Notes: generated from the sequence alone by a model not told the origin. DNA of 64,000 nucleotides from Lacunisphaera limnophila (GCF_001746835.1 NZ_CP016094.1:3425501-3489500); one strand, 5' to 3'. Numbered from the stretch's first letter, positions 45,119-53,916 are shown. Numbers and translations are program-made.

Positions 45119-46921
45119 TTAGCTGTTGGTCTTGAGGACCTGGATGAAGGCGTCAGGAGGAATCGAAACCTTGCCGATCAGTTTCATCTTCTTTTTGCCC
45201 TCCTTCTGCTTGTCGAGCAACTTCCGTTTGCGGGAGATATCGCCGCCATAGCACTTCGAGGTAACGTCCTTGCGCATCTCGCGCACGTTGTCGCGGGCGA
45301 TGATCTTGCCGCCGATGGCGGCCTGCACGGCGATCTTGAACATCTGCGGCGGGATAATGTCGGCCAGCTTCTCGCACAGCGCCCGGCCCTGGCCCTCGGC
45401 CTTGCTCCGGTGCACGATGCTCGCGAAGGCGTCCACCGGGTCCTGGTTGACCAGGATGTCCATGCGCACGAGGTCCGAGACGCGGTATTCACCGAGTTCG
45501 TAATCCATCGAGCCATACCCCCGGGTGATGCTCTTCAGCCGGTCGTTGAAATCGACGAGGATCTCGTTGAGCGGGAGCGTGCAGCTCAGCATGACGCGGG
45601 CGCCGTCCAGGGTCGTCGTCTGGTCGCAGCTGCCGCGCTTCTCCATGATCAGGCCCATGATGTCGCCCAGGAACTCGTTGGGCAGATGGATGGACGCGTT
45701 GATGGTCGGCTCGCTGATGTCAAAAATGGAGCCCGGGTCCGGCAGGTTGATCGGGTTGTCGACCTCGATCACGTCCCCGCTGTGCTTCTTCACCTTGTAG
45801 ACCACGCTCGGGTACGTGGAGATGATCTCGACGTCGTATTCGCGGCGGATGCGTTCCTGGACGACCTCCATGTGGAGGAGACCGAGGAAACCGCAGCGGA
45901 AGCCGAAGCCCAGCGCAATTGAGCTCTCGGAGGAATAGATCAGCGCCGAGTCGTTCAGGCGCAGCTTGCCGAGCGCCACCTTGAGCTTCTCGTAATCATC
46001 CGACTCCAGCGGATAGAGGCCGCAATAGACCATCGGGCGCACTTCCTTGTAGCCGGGCAGCATGTCAGTCGCCGCCTTGTTGGCGTGCGTGACCGTGTCG
46101 CCGATCTTGATCTCGTCCGTGCTCTTGATGTTGCTGACGATGTAACCGACGTCGCCGGGGCCCAGGTGGCCGATCTTCTCCATGCCGGGCCGGAAGACGC
46201 CGACCTCTTTGACCTCGGCCTTCTGGCCGGTGCTCATCAGCATCATCATTTCGCCGGCCTTCAAGGTGCCGGAGAAAACGCGGATGTAAGAGATGACGCC
46301 GCGGTAGGAATCGTACTTCGAGTCGAACACGAGCGCCCGGAGCGTCGCGTAATCGGTCCAGCGCGGCGGCGGGATGCGCTCCACCACGGCTTCGAGGATG
46401 TCCTGGATGCCGATGCCCGACTTGCCGCTGGCGAGGATCGCCTCCTCGGCCGGGATCGTGAGGATGTCCTCCAGCTGCTTCATGCACAGCTCGAGGTTCG
46501 CGCTGGGCAGGTCGATCTTGTTGATGACCGGGATGATTTTCAGGCCCTGGGCGTAGGCCAGGTGCGCGTTGGCTACGGTCTGCGCCTCGACGCCCTGTGC
46601 CGCGTCGATCAGGAGCAAGGCGCCCTCGACGGCCGCCAGCGAGCGCGACACCTCGTAGGCGAAGTCCACGTGGCCGGGCGTGTCGGTCAGGTGCAGCTTG
46701 TAGATCTTACCATCCTTGGCCGGGTAGTTCATCACTACCGGATGCATCTTGATCGTGATGCCGCGCTCCTTCTCGAGATCCATCGAGTCAAGGTGCTGGT
46801 CGGTCATCACCCGCTTGGTAATCGTGCTGGTGTACTCCAGCAACCGGTCGGACAGGGTCGTCTTGCCGTGGTCGACGTGGGCAATGATGCAGAAATTACG
46901 GGTAAGGGGCGCGGATGACAT
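45119..46921 (-). CDS. lepA: Elongation factor 4 (ribosome back-translocase)
   Basis: A 600-residue translational GTPase. G-domain motifs are AHVDHGKTTLSDRLL (about 13-27), switch-II DTPGH and NKIDLPSA. The C-terminal LepA domain segment KKKMKLIGKVSIPPDAF is characteristic. The length is exactly that of LepA. It promotes correct ribosome movement under stress. In this window it sits immediately upstream of lepB, as in many bacteria, and 3 bases downstream of fabD. Confidence 0.97.
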   Translation of the reverse strand: MSSAPLTRNFCIIAHVDHGKTTLSDRLLEYTSTITKRVMTDQHLDSMDLEKERGITIKMHPVVMNYPAKDGKIYKLHLTDTPGHVDFAYEVSRSLAAVEGALLLIDAAQGVEAQTVANAHLAYAQGLKIIPVINKIDLPSANLELCMKQLEDILTIPAEEAILASGKSGIGIQDILEAVVERIPPPRWTDYATLRALVFDSKYDSYRGVISYIRVFSGTLKAGEMMMLMSTGQKAEVKEVGVFRPGMEKIGHLGPGDVGYIVSNIKSTDEIKIGDTVTHANKAATDMLPGYKEVRPMVYCGLYPLESDDYEKLKVALGKLRLNDSALIYSSESSIALGFGFRCGFLGLLHMEVVQERIRREYDVEIISTYPSVVYKVKKHSGDVIEVDNPINLPDPGSIFDISEPTINASIHLPNEFLGDIMGLIMEKRGSCDQTTTLDGARVMLSCTLPLNEILVDFNDRLKSITRGYGSMDYELGEYRVSDLVRMDILVNQDPVDAFASIVHRSKAEGQGRALCEKLADIIPPQMFKIAVQAAIGGKIIARDNVREMRKDVTSKCYGGDISRKRKLLDKQKEGKKKMKLIGKVSIPPDAFIQVLKTNS

Positions 46922-46924
46922 GCT

Positions 46925-47833
46925 TCAGGTGGCGGGTAGGTCCGCGAACTCCGCGAATGATTTGACGATCCAAGATTTGTCGGTGCGCTTCGCCAGGCCG
47001 GCCAGGACGGCGCCCGGGCCGCACTCCCAGAACTCGGTGGCGCCGGCCGCGACCGCGCTGCGCATGCAGTCTTCCCACAGCACGGAGGACACGACCTGCT
47101 TCACGAGCGCCTCGCGGATCTGCGCGGGTTCGCTCACGGCCAGGCCGGTGGTGTTGGTGAAAACGGTGAACTGCGGGGCCAGGAAGGTCACGCCCTGCAG
47201 GTAGCGGGCAAACTCCTCGCGGGCCGGCTCCATCAGTCGGCTGTGGTAGGCGCCGGCGACGTTGAGCGAGATGACGCGCTTCAGGCCCTTGTCCTTGGCC
47301 GCAGCGACCAGCGCCTCGACCTTGGCCTTCTCGCCGGAAACGATGATCTGGCCCGGGGCGTTGAAGTTCGCCGCCTGGATGTCGAACTCCGCGCACAGTT
47401 CCTGAATGCGGGCCCGCTCCTCGCCAATGATGGCGGCCATGCCGCCGGTGGACTTCTCACAGGCCACCTGCATCAGGCGGCCGCGCTCCGCGACCACCTT
47501 CAAACCCGTCGAAAAATCAAAGACCCCGGCCGCCGTCAGCGCCGTGACCTCGCCCAGGCTCAGGCCGCAGGCCATGCTCACCGCCGGTACGACACCCTTC
47601 TCCTTGAGCGCGGCCAACATGGCCAGGCCGTGCACGTAAAGCGCTGGCTGGCAGACCTTCGTCTGGGTCAGCTCGGCATCCGGGCCTTCAAAGCAGATCT
47701 TGGTCAGGCTCCAGCCCAGGACGCGGTCGGCCTCGTCGTAAAGCGCCCGCGCCGCGGCGGAGCCTTCGTAAAGCGACTTGCCCATCCCAACTTTTTGGGC
47801 GCCTTGACCTGCGAAAAGGAGTGCCAGTGACAT
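46925..47833 (-). CDS. fabD: Malonyl-CoA:ACP transacylase
   Basis: A 302-residue acyltransferase that loads malonate onto ACP for fatty-acid elongation, and so would feed the KAS enzymes in this window. FAGQGAQKVGMG opens the protein. The nucleophile is in CGLSLGEVTALT near residue 90, where the common GHSLGE reads GLSLGE, a variant also seen in plant plastid enzymes. The catalytic His is in AGAYHSRLM (about 198-206), and the arginine lies in the nearby ASGVF-like region. A hairpin covers the bases just before its start codon. Confidence 0.93.
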   Translation of the reverse strand: MSLALLFAGQGAQKVGMGKSLYEGSAAARALYDEADRVLGWSLTKICFEGPDAELTQTKVCQPALYVHGLAMLAALKEKGVVPAVSMACGLSLGEVTALTAAGVFDFSTGLKVVAERGRLMQVACEKSTGGMAAIIGEERARIQELCAEFDIQAANFNAPGQIIVSGEKAKVEALVAAAKDKGLKRVISLNVAGAYHSRLMEPAREEFARYLQGVTFLAPQFTVFTNTTGLAVSEPAQIREALVKQVVSSVLWEDCMRSAVAAGATEFWECGPGAVLAGLAKRTDKSWIVKSFAEFADLPAT

Positions 47834-47841
47834 AGATGAAA

Positions 47842-47860
47842 GGGTCGGTTAAACCGGCCC
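47842..47860 (-). promoter_or_regulatory. Hairpin directly before the fabD start
   Basis: On the minus strand GGGCCGGTT and AACCGACCC form a 9-bp stem (with one G-U) around a single T. It ends eight bases before the fabD ATG, where a ribosome site would be expected but is not visible. It may be a translational control or a weak terminator for the upstream gene. Confidence 0.4.
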
Positions 47861-47879
47861 CGCTGGCAAAATCCAAGTA

Positions 47880-48791
47880 CTAAAATTTGTTCAGCTGCGG
47901 GAAGTATTTCTTGTCGTCCGCCAGAGGGGGCGGCGGGGCCTTCCGGTCGGCCGGCGCGGCGGTCGGAACCGGTTGAAGCAAAGGGGCCGGGGCCGGGTTG
48001 GTGACCAGGTCCTGCAGCCCGACCGCAGGCCCAACCGGGGCGGTGAGCAGGGGTAAAGACCCCGCGGTGGGCCCCACGGGCGAGGCCGAGTCGGCCAGAT
48101 AGGGATTGGGAGCGGCCGCCGGGCCGTTGGCGCGGCCGAGATCCGGCATCATCACCGCCCCCCTGACGCCGATCGGCGCCCCGGCGACAGCTGAGGGCGC
48201 CGGCAGGTTCGTGCCGGTGGCCTTACGGCTCATTTCGCCCAAGAGCTGATCCTTGACCGGCGAGGCGGCCATCCAGTCCTGCAGAAAGGGCGCAAAGGCA
48301 TCGGGCCGGGGGGCGCGCTGCGCCTTGGTTTCGGCCGACTTCGCGTCGTCGGTCTTCTTCTGCTTGTCGTAAAGCTTCAGGAGGTAGGCCGGATCGGCGG
48401 GATCAATCTTCTCCTCACCGTCGCCCGGCTCCGTCTCCTTGATCTCCTCCCCGGGTAAAAGCGGCTTTTTGCCCTGATCGGCTTCGAGTTTCTGCACGCC
48501 ATCGACCAGCCAGTTCTTCTGCGCGTTTTTCCGCTGCTCCTTCTCGCGCTCGAGCTTTTGCGGGGTGGGCCGGGTATAAGTCGGGACGGTTGTCGAGGGT
48601 GGCGCCTCCATCGTCGGCACGCCGGACTTGAGGCCGTCCTTGACGGACGGGGTTCCGGTGGTGCCGCGGCCCGGCTGCAGGTCGCGCAATTCCTTCTTCG
48701 CTCCGGAGAGCGGCGCGTCGGCCTCCGCCGCGACCGCGTGGGCGGCAGTCAGCAGCGCCAGCAGGGCAGCGACGGAGACGGCAGACTTCAT
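47880..48791 (-). CDS. Proline-rich exported protein
   Basis: A 303-residue protein with an N-terminal signal peptide (MKSAVSVAALLALLTAAHAVAA). The rest is low complexity, rich in Pro, Ala, Lys and Glu, with repeated PTxPxP-type segments and no domain or cysteine. Residues about 150-180 (FAPFLQDWMAASPVKDQL) look amphipathic. It overlaps the PilT/PilU-like gene upstream by one base, so it may serve type IV pili or the cell envelope. No family recognised. Confidence 0.7.
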   Translation of the reverse strand: MKSAVSVAALLALLTAAHAVAAEADAPLSGAKKELRDLQPGRGTTGTPSVKDGLKSGVPTMEAPPSTTVPTYTRPTPQKLEREKEQRKNAQKNWLVDGVQKLEADQGKKPLLPGEEIKETEPGDGEEKIDPADPAYLLKLYDKQKKTDDAKSAETKAQRAPRPDAFAPFLQDWMAASPVKDQLLGEMSRKATGTNLPAPSAVAGAPIGVRGAVMMPDLGRANGPAAAPNPYLADSASPVGPTAGSLPLLTAPVGPAVGLQDLVTNPAPAPLLQPVPTAAPADRKAPPPPLADDKKYFPQLNKF

Positions 48792-49885
48792 CAGGTTTTG
48801 AAGAAGATGCCCTTGAGGTTCATCTCGAGGGCCGCCGGGTTCGGCGAGAAACGCAGGCCGTCGGCCTTGCTGATCTTGCCCTCCTTGATGAGGCGGTAGA
48901 GGTCCTTGTTGAAGGACTTCGAGCCCGAGTCGCTGCTGGATTCCAGCAGCTGCTGGATCTTGTCGTTGTGGCCGTCGAGGATGAGGTTTCGCACCGTGGC
49001 GTCCGCGATCAGGATCTCGTGGGCGGCGAAGCGGCCGCCACCCTCGATGGCTGGAATGAGCTTCTGGCAGATGAAGCCGCGCAGCGAGCCGGCGATCTGG
49101 CGGCGGGCCTGCGCGATCTGCTCGGGCGGGAAGAATTCAAAGAGTCGTGTGAGCGACTGCGCGACCGTGGCCGCGTGCATGGTCGAGAAGACCAAGTGAC
49201 CCGTCTCGGCGGCCGAGATGGCCGTCTCGAAGGTCTCCTTGTCGCGCATTTCACCGATCAGGATGATGTCGGGATTCTGGCGCAGCACCGACTTGATCGC
49301 CAGTTCGAAGCTCGGCACGTCGAGGCCGATCTCGCGCTGCTGGAAGAGGGATTTCTCGTCGCTGAAGGTGTACTCGATCGGATCCTCGATGCTCACAATA
49401 TGCTTGTCCATGTTGTGGTTGATCCAGTTCAGCATGGCGGCCATCGTGGAGCTCTTACCCGAGCCGGTGGCGCCGCAGACCAGCAGGATGCCGTCCTTGG
49501 CCTGGGCCATCTTGATCAGGGTCTCGGACTCGATCTTGAGTTCCTCAAAGGTCGGCGGACGGCTCTTGATATGACGGAAAACGATGCTCACGAGCCCGCG
49601 CTGGTGGAAGGCGTTCACGCGGAAGCGCCCGATATCGTCGGCCGCGTAGGCAAAGTCGACCTGGCCGTCATCTTCCCACTTCTGCCGGAAGACCCGGGGC
49701 ACCTTCTCGTCCACGAAGGCCTGGGCGTGCTCGCAGCTGATCGGGTCCATCTCGACCGAGCGCAACCGGCCGCCCATGCGCAGGTAGCCCGGTTTCTCGG
49801 ACTTGATGACGATGTCGCTGGCCCCGCTTTCGACGGCGAGTTTCAGCAGATCGTTAACAATTTCAGTGTGAAGTGTCGTGCTCAT
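48791..49885 (-). CDS. PilT/PilU-family pilus retraction ATPase
   Basis: A 364-residue hexameric ATPase of type IV pili. Walker A CGATGSGKSSTMA (near 137-149), the Asp box VSIEDPIEYTF, Walker B ILIGEMRDKETFETAISAAETGH and the His box FSTMHA are in order. The FSTMHA form is nearer to PilU than PilT, and the residues after it differ from classic PilT, so PilU-like is my preferred reading. No other pilus genes are nearby. The start at ATG 49885 lies 22 bases from an inverted repeat that precedes dapA. Confidence 0.9.
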   Translation of the reverse strand: MSTTLHTEIVNDLLKLAVESGASDIVIKSEKPGYLRMGGRLRSVEMDPISCEHAQAFVDEKVPRVFRQKWEDDGQVDFAYAADDIGRFRVNAFHQRGLVSIVFRHIKSRPPTFEELKIESETLIKMAQAKDGILLVCGATGSGKSSTMAAMLNWINHNMDKHIVSIEDPIEYTFSDEKSLFQQREIGLDVPSFELAIKSVLRQNPDIILIGEMRDKETFETAISAAETGHLVFSTMHAATVAQSLTRLFEFFPPEQIAQARRQIAGSLRGFICQKLIPAIEGGGRFAAHEILIADATVRNLILDGHNDKIQQLLESSSDSGSKSFNKDLYRLIKEGKISKADGLRFSPNPAALEMNLKGIFFKT

Positions 49886-49906
49886 GGAATTTTATGCGTG
49901 AACCGC

Positions 49907-49953
49907 CCTTGAAGCTGTGCTTTGCCTACAGGCGATCCTTGCCTCGTTCAAGG
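49907..49953. repeat. Inverted repeat upstream of dapA
   Basis: CCTTGAA (49907-49913) pairs perfectly with TTCAAGG (49947-49953), and inside it GCC/GGC pair around 49924-49933. It contains TACAGGCGATCC, which also occurs in the cloverleaf element at 20055-20117. It lies between the divergent PilT-like and dapA genes. Confidence 0.5.
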
Positions 49954-49963
49954 TAACTTTCCC

Positions 49964-50854
49964 ATGAATCGCACCCGCACCTTCACCGGTTCCTACACCG
50001 CCATTGTCACGCCCTTCCAGGGCGGCGCCGTCGCCTACGATGAGCTGAAGAAACTCGTGAATTTCCAGATCAAGGGCGGCATCAGCGGCCTGGTGCCCGT
50101 CGGCACCACCGGCGAGTCCCCGACCGTTTCGCACGAGGAACACCTGGATATCATCCGCTGCACGATCGAGACGGCCCGCGGGCGCGTCCCGGTTATCGCC
50201 GGCACGGGCTCCAACTCGACCCGCGAGGCGATCGACATGACCAAGGCGGCCGACGCGGCCGGGGCCGACGGCATGCTGCTCGTGGCCCCCTACTACAACC
50301 GGCCGACCCAGGAAGGTCTCTTCGCCCACTTTGCCGCCATCGCCGAGGTCACGGACAAGCCCATCATCCTCTACTCCATCCCGGGCCGCTGCGGCGTGGA
50401 GATCGGCCTCAAGGTGATCGAGCGCCTGCGCGCCAAGTACCCGCACGTCGCCCACATCAAGGAGGCCGGCGGCAGTGTCGACCGCGTCGACCAGATCATC
50501 TCCGCCCTCGGGTCCGACATGACCGTCCTGAGCGGCGACGACAGCCTCACCCTGCCCTTCATGGCCGTCGGCGCCAAGGGTGTCATCAGTGTCGCGAGCA
50601 ACCTGTACCCCCGCGAGGTCAGCAAGCTGGTCGCCCTCGCCCTGGCCAATGACTACCCGAAGGCCCGCGCCCTGCACCGCCGGCTCTATCCGGTCTTCAA
50701 GGCCATCTTCGTCGAGTCCAACCCGGCGCCCATCAAGTTGGCCATGGCCCGCGCCGGCATCATCGGCTCCGAGGAAGTACGTCTGCCGCTTACGCCGCTG
50801 ACCGCAGCCAGCCGCGAGGTTCTGCTCTCCGCCCTCCAGGGCTTCGCCCGCTGA
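49964..50854 (+). CDS. dapA: 4-Hydroxy-tetrahydrodipicolinate synthase
   Basis: A 296-residue class I aldolase joining pyruvate and aspartate semialdehyde, the first step of the diaminopimelate/lysine branch that feeds peptidoglycan. Schiff-base lysine is in HIKEAGG (about 164-170), the tyrosine relay in YYNRPTQEG and the threonine pair in GTTGESPT (about 43-50). Arg of SIPGRCGV is conserved. ATG 49964 is preferred because the family begins with this FTGSYTAIVTPF. dapB follows 4 bases later. Confidence 0.96.
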   Translation: MNRTRTFTGSYTAIVTPFQGGAVAYDELKKLVNFQIKGGISGLVPVGTTGESPTVSHEEHLDIIRCTIETARGRVPVIAGTGSNSTREAIDMTKAADAAGADGMLLVAPYYNRPTQEGLFAHFAAIAEVTDKPIILYSIPGRCGVEIGLKVIERLRAKYPHVAHIKEAGGSVDRVDQIISALGSDMTVLSGDDSLTLPFMAVGAKGVISVASNLYPREVSKLVALALANDYPKARALHRRLYPVFKAIFVESNPAPIKLAMARAGIIGSEEVRLPLTPLTAASREVLLSALQGFAR

Positions 50855-50858
50855 TCCC

Positions 50859-51590
50859 ATGAGCCTCAAGATCCTCCTCAACGGGGCCAAGGGCCGCATG
50901 GGCCAGACCATCGCCTCGGTCGCGGGCTCCATGGACGCCACGATCACGGCCGCCATCGACGCCGGCGACAACGCCGCGGCGCACCTGGCCGGTTGCGACG
51001 TCATTATCGACTTCAGCGGCCACCAGGCGACGGGCCCCCTGCTGGAACTCGCCGTCGCCCACCACAAGCCGATCGTCATCGGCACCACCGGCCACGGCGC
51101 CGAGGAAAAGAAGCGGCTGCTGGCCCTCGCCGCCCAGGTGCCCTGCGTGTGGGCCGGTAATTTTTCCGTCGGGGTCAACCTCCTCTTCGCCCTGACCCGG
51201 CGCGCCACCGCCATCCTCGGCGCCGACTATGACACCGAGGTGATCGAGATGCACCACCGCTTCAAGAAGGACGCCCCCAGCGGCACCGCGGCCCGCCTGC
51301 TCGAGATCATCCTGGAGGAACGCAAGCTGACCGCGGCGGCCCTCAAGCACGGTCGTTCCGGCATCACGGGCGAGCGCTCGCCCAACGAGGTCGGCGTCCA
51401 CGCCCTACGCGGCGGCGATGTCGTCGGCGATCACACCGTTTTGTTCGCCGCCCTCGGCGAGCGCGTCGAACTCACCCACAAGGCCTCCGACCGGGGCATC
51501 TTCGCCCGCGGGGCCGTCCGCGCCGCCCACTGGGTCGTCGGCCGTCCGGCTGGCGTGTACGACATGCAGGACGTGCTGGGTCTCTCATGA
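50859..51590 (+). CDS. dapB: 4-Hydroxy-tetrahydrodipicolinate reductase
   Basis: A 243-residue NAD(P)H reductase for the step after DapA. NGAKGRMGQTIA (6-17) is the nucleotide-binding loop, GTTGHG lies in the middle and the active-site block EMHHRFKKDAPSGTA (about 128-142) contains the catalytic lysine. It is slightly shorter than E. coli DapB (273). Its TGA overlaps the ruvA ATG (ATGA). Confidence 0.96.
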   Translation: MSLKILLNGAKGRMGQTIASVAGSMDATITAAIDAGDNAAAHLAGCDVIIDFSGHQATGPLLELAVAHHKPIVIGTTGHGAEEKKRLLALAAQVPCVWAGNFSVGVNLLFALTRRATAILGADYDTEVIEMHHRFKKDAPSGTAARLLEIILEERKLTAAALKHGRSGITGERSPNEVGVHALRGGDVVGDHTVLFAALGERVELTHKASDRGIFARGAVRAAHWVVGRPAGVYDMQDVLGLS

Positions 51591-52195
51591 TCACCAGCGT
51601 CTCCGGCATCCTCGTTTCCGCCACGCCGCTGAGTGCGGTCATTGAGACCGGAGGCTTGGGCTACGAGGTCCATATCCCGGTCACCACCGCCGAACGACTC
51701 CCCCAGCCCGGTCAGGCCGTGAAGGTTCACACCCTCGCCGTCTACCGCGAGGATTCGGCCACCCTCTACGGCTTCGCCACGATGGAGGAACGTGATTTTT
51801 TCCGGCTGCTGGTCGAGAAGGTCACCGGCGTGGGGCCCAAGATGGCGCTCAGCGTCATGAGCAAGCTCTCGCTCTCCACCCTGAAGTCCGCGATCGCCGC
51901 CGGCGACGTGGGGCTGCTCGCGAAGTGTCCGGGCATCGGCAAGAAGACGGCCGAGCGGCTGGTGATCGAGTTGCGGGACAAGCTCAACCCGGCAGACCTG
52001 GCCCAGATCGCGGGCCGTCCCGGCACCGGGGAATCTTCAGCGCCGGCCGGTGACAACCGCGTGAACGACGCCGTCCTCGCGCTGACCGCCCTCGGCTACA
52101 AGGCCGCCGACGCCGACAAGGCCGTTCGGCAGGCTTGGATCGCGCTGGGGGCTTCGGCCACGACCGAAGCCTTGATCAAGAAAGCCCTGGGCTGA
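51587..52195 (+). CDS. ruvA: Holliday junction DNA helicase subunit RuvA
   Basis: A 202-residue protein that binds four-way junctions and loads RuvB. Helix-hairpin-helix motifs are VTGVGPKMALSVMS (about 77-90) and CPGIGKKTAERLVIEL (about 112-127). The N-terminal OB fold begins MITSVSGILVS. The C-terminal domain III (NDAVLALTALGYKAADADKAV) contacts RuvB. It is unusually placed after dapB rather than with ruvB or ruvC, and it converges on the anti-sigma gene. Confidence 0.96.
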   Translation: MITSVSGILVSATPLSAVIETGGLGYEVHIPVTTAERLPQPGQAVKVHTLAVYREDSATLYGFATMEERDFFRLLVEKVTGVGPKMALSVMSKLSLSTLKSAIAAGDVGLLAKCPGIGKKTAERLVIELRDKLNPADLAQIAGRPGTGESSAPAGDNRVNDAVLALTALGYKAADADKAVRQAWIALGASATTEALIKKALG

Positions 52196-52247
52196 CCCCG
52201 CGCTTGATCGCCCGCAGGTCAGAATCTGAATCCCACGGGCGCCAAAG

Positions 52248-52949
52248 TTAGCGCTGGAACTGGAAGGCCGAGAATTCGGCCTGCTGCTGTTGCTGGGCCG
52301 ACGAGGTCGGCGCCGGCTCGCTGCGGTAGACCCGCTGATCCTGGGCCGTGAACACGCGCTTGGTCTCGAAAAGGTCGTCGTTGAACAGCGGGCGGACCTG
52401 ACCGGACTTGATGCTCTCGTTGGTGAAGGCGCGTTCCTCGTCCTGCTCGCGCAGGGCGGCCAGCATGGCGGTGTAGTCCGGGGTCACGGCCACGCTGTTG
52501 CGCAGGCTGACCAGGCCGGGCTCCGGGAGCGCGGCGACGGGCACAACCACGGGCTTAGCGGCGAGGACCACCGGAGCCGCCGGCTGCGTGACGGCCGCCA
52601 AGGCGGGTGCATCCGAGGCCGAGGGCGTCTGGCGGATAAAGACCAGGGTGAGGCAGGCCGCGGCGGCCAGGCCGCCGGCATAGTAGGCCCAGTTGGTCCG
52701 GCGGCGGCGGTTTTCGAAGAGTTCGACGACGCCCTTGGGGCCGGTCGTGGGCGCGGGCTGCTCGGCGGCCACGGTGCGGAAGCTTTCATAGACCGACTTG
52801 GTCGCCGAATGGATCTGGCAGTACTGGCGGTAAACGGCCTGGCGCTTGGGGTGCTGTTGGATCTCAGCCTCCAGCTGGGCGGTTTCTTCCGCCGTGATCT
52901 GGCGGTCGATGTAAAGATTCAGGAGTTCAATGAAGCGGCTGTCTTTCAT
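52248..52949 (-). CDS. Probable anti-sigma factor
   Basis: A 233-residue single-pass membrane protein encoded with an ECF sigma factor. The N-terminal 60 residues (FIELLNLYIDRQITAEETAQLEAEI) are the helical anti-sigma domain type, with Cys44 and His47 but no full zinc HxxxCxxC motif. A membrane helix is at about 88-105. The periplasmic part is about 125 residues and rich in alanine and valine, ending in a Gln-rich stretch. The start overlaps the sigma gene stop (ATGA), a standard arrangement. Its signal is unknown. Confidence 0.82.
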   Translation of the reverse strand: MKDSRFIELLNLYIDRQITAEETAQLEAEIQQHPKRQAVYRQYCQIHSATKSVYESFRTVAAEQPAPTTGPKGVVELFENRRRRTNWAYYAGGLAAAACLTLVFIRQTPSASDAPALAAVTQPAAPVVLAAKPVVVPVAALPEPGLVSLRNSVAVTPDYTAMLAALREQDEERAFTNESIKSGQVRPLFNDDLFETKRVFTAQDQRVYRSEPAPTSSAQQQQQAEFSAFQFQR

Positions 52950-53551
52950 GGCTGAAATTCCTCCCCGAGTTTTTCACGCAGGCTCTCGCGGGCCCGGGCG
53001 ATGCGGCTTTTGACCGTGCCTACGCTGATACCGAGAATCTCGGCGATCTCCTCGTAGGCGAGATTCTGGACATTCCGCAGAATGAGAATCTCCCGGTGTT
53101 TTTCATTCAATTCTTCCATGCACTCGGCCACGCGGCCGACGAATTCCTGGGTGACGGTGGCGTCCTCCGGGGTTTCCTGTTCGGCGGGGATCAGGTCGGC
53201 GAGCGTCGAGTTGTTCTCATCCCCGAGCGGAGCGTCGAAGGAAACGGACTTGTCGCGCTTGCGGCGCCACCAGTACCAATACCGGTTGCGGGCCAGATTC
53301 GTGGCGATTTGATAGAGCCAAGTCGAGAACGCGGAGTCGCCACGAAAATTGACGAGCCCGCGGTGGGCGCGGATGAAGGCATCCTGGGTGACTTCCTCGG
53401 CATCCTGCTGGTTGCGCAGGAGCTGGTTGGTCATCGCGTAGATGCGGTCCCAGTAACGGGTTACCAATTGATCGAACGCGGAGTTGTCGCCGCTCTTAAA
53501 ACGGTCCACCAACAGGCGGTCGAGGGCTACTTCTTGGGCCTTTGCAGTCAT
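52946..53551 (-). CDS. ECF RNA polymerase sigma factor (RpoE-like)
   Basis: A 201-residue group IV sigma factor. Region 2 runs about 25-95 with DAEEVTQDAFIRAHRG and FSTWLYQIATNLARNRYWYWWRR, and region 4 about 140-190 with LAYEEIAEILGISVGTVKSRIARAR. ATG 53551 is chosen because further upstream codons are not homologous. An RpoE-like promoter lies right before it, so it probably autoregulates. The following gene encodes its probable membrane anti-sigma factor. Confidence 0.93.
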   Translation of the reverse strand: MTAKAQEVALDRLLVDRFKSGDNSAFDQLVTRYWDRIYAMTNQLLRNQQDAEEVTQDAFIRAHRGLVNFRGDSAFSTWLYQIATNLARNRYWYWWRRKRDKSVSFDAPLGDENNSTLADLIPAEQETPEDATVTQEFVGRVAECMEELNEKHREILILRNVQNLAYEEIAEILGISVGTVKSRIARARESLREKLGEEFQP

Positions 53552-53565
53552 ATGCTCAGGCTCGT

Positions 53566-53593
53566 TCTGATCCGGAAATTTAAGAATGGTTCC
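53566..53593 (-). promoter_or_regulatory. Candidate ECF (RpoE-type) promoter of the sigma gene
   Basis: On the minus strand GGAACC (53593 to 53588) is separated by 17 bases from TCAGA (53570 to 53566), matching GGAAC-N16-17-TC of RpoE-type promoters. It lies 15 to 42 bases before the sigma gene ATG. Confidence 0.45.
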
Positions 53594-53684
53594 CACGAAA
53601 GTCGTTTGAGGAGGAGAAGGTTGCACCCGGAATGACGTGCCGGTCAAGCGGGGGTTGCAGTTACGCGCAGCATGCAATTAATTC

Positions 53685-53715
53685 TTGCCATGCGGCGGCA
53701 GGGAAAAACTATCTG
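53685..53715 (+). promoter_or_regulatory. Candidate promoter for tRNA-Lys
   Basis: TTGCCA (53685-53690) and TATCTG (53710-53715) are separated by 19 bases, slightly long for a sigma-70 promoter. The tRNA begins 18 bases after the -10. Weak support. Confidence 0.3.
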
Positions 53716-53733
53716 CCAGCTTGGGTGGAGCCT

Positions 53734-53808
53734 GGGGTGATAGCTCAATGGTAGAGCAGTTGCCTTTTAAGCAATTGGTTCTGGGTTCGAATCCCAGTCG
53801 CCCCACCA
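53734..53808 (+). tRNA. tRNA-Lys (TTT)
   Basis: The acceptor stem pairs GGGGTGA with TCGCCCC. The D arm has AGCTC...GAGC with AATGGTA in the loop, the anticodon stem GTTGC/GCAAT encloses CTTTTAA with anticodon TTT, and the T arm is CTGGG-TTCGAAT-CCCAG. The discriminator is A and CCA is encoded. Confidence 0.97.
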
Positions 53809-53916
53809 CCCCATCTGCCGCCGGTTGCTTCCCCACTCTTGGGTTGTAATCAGCCTCAGATCATGGAGAGTACCCTTTCTACTTTGCCTTAGGGCAAAAC
53901 ACCCACTTTGCCGCCT

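Noticed and set aside
52196-52247. A terminator between ruvA and the anti-sigma gene
   Set aside because: Only a weak GCCCG/CGGGC pairing with a long loop and no T-run.
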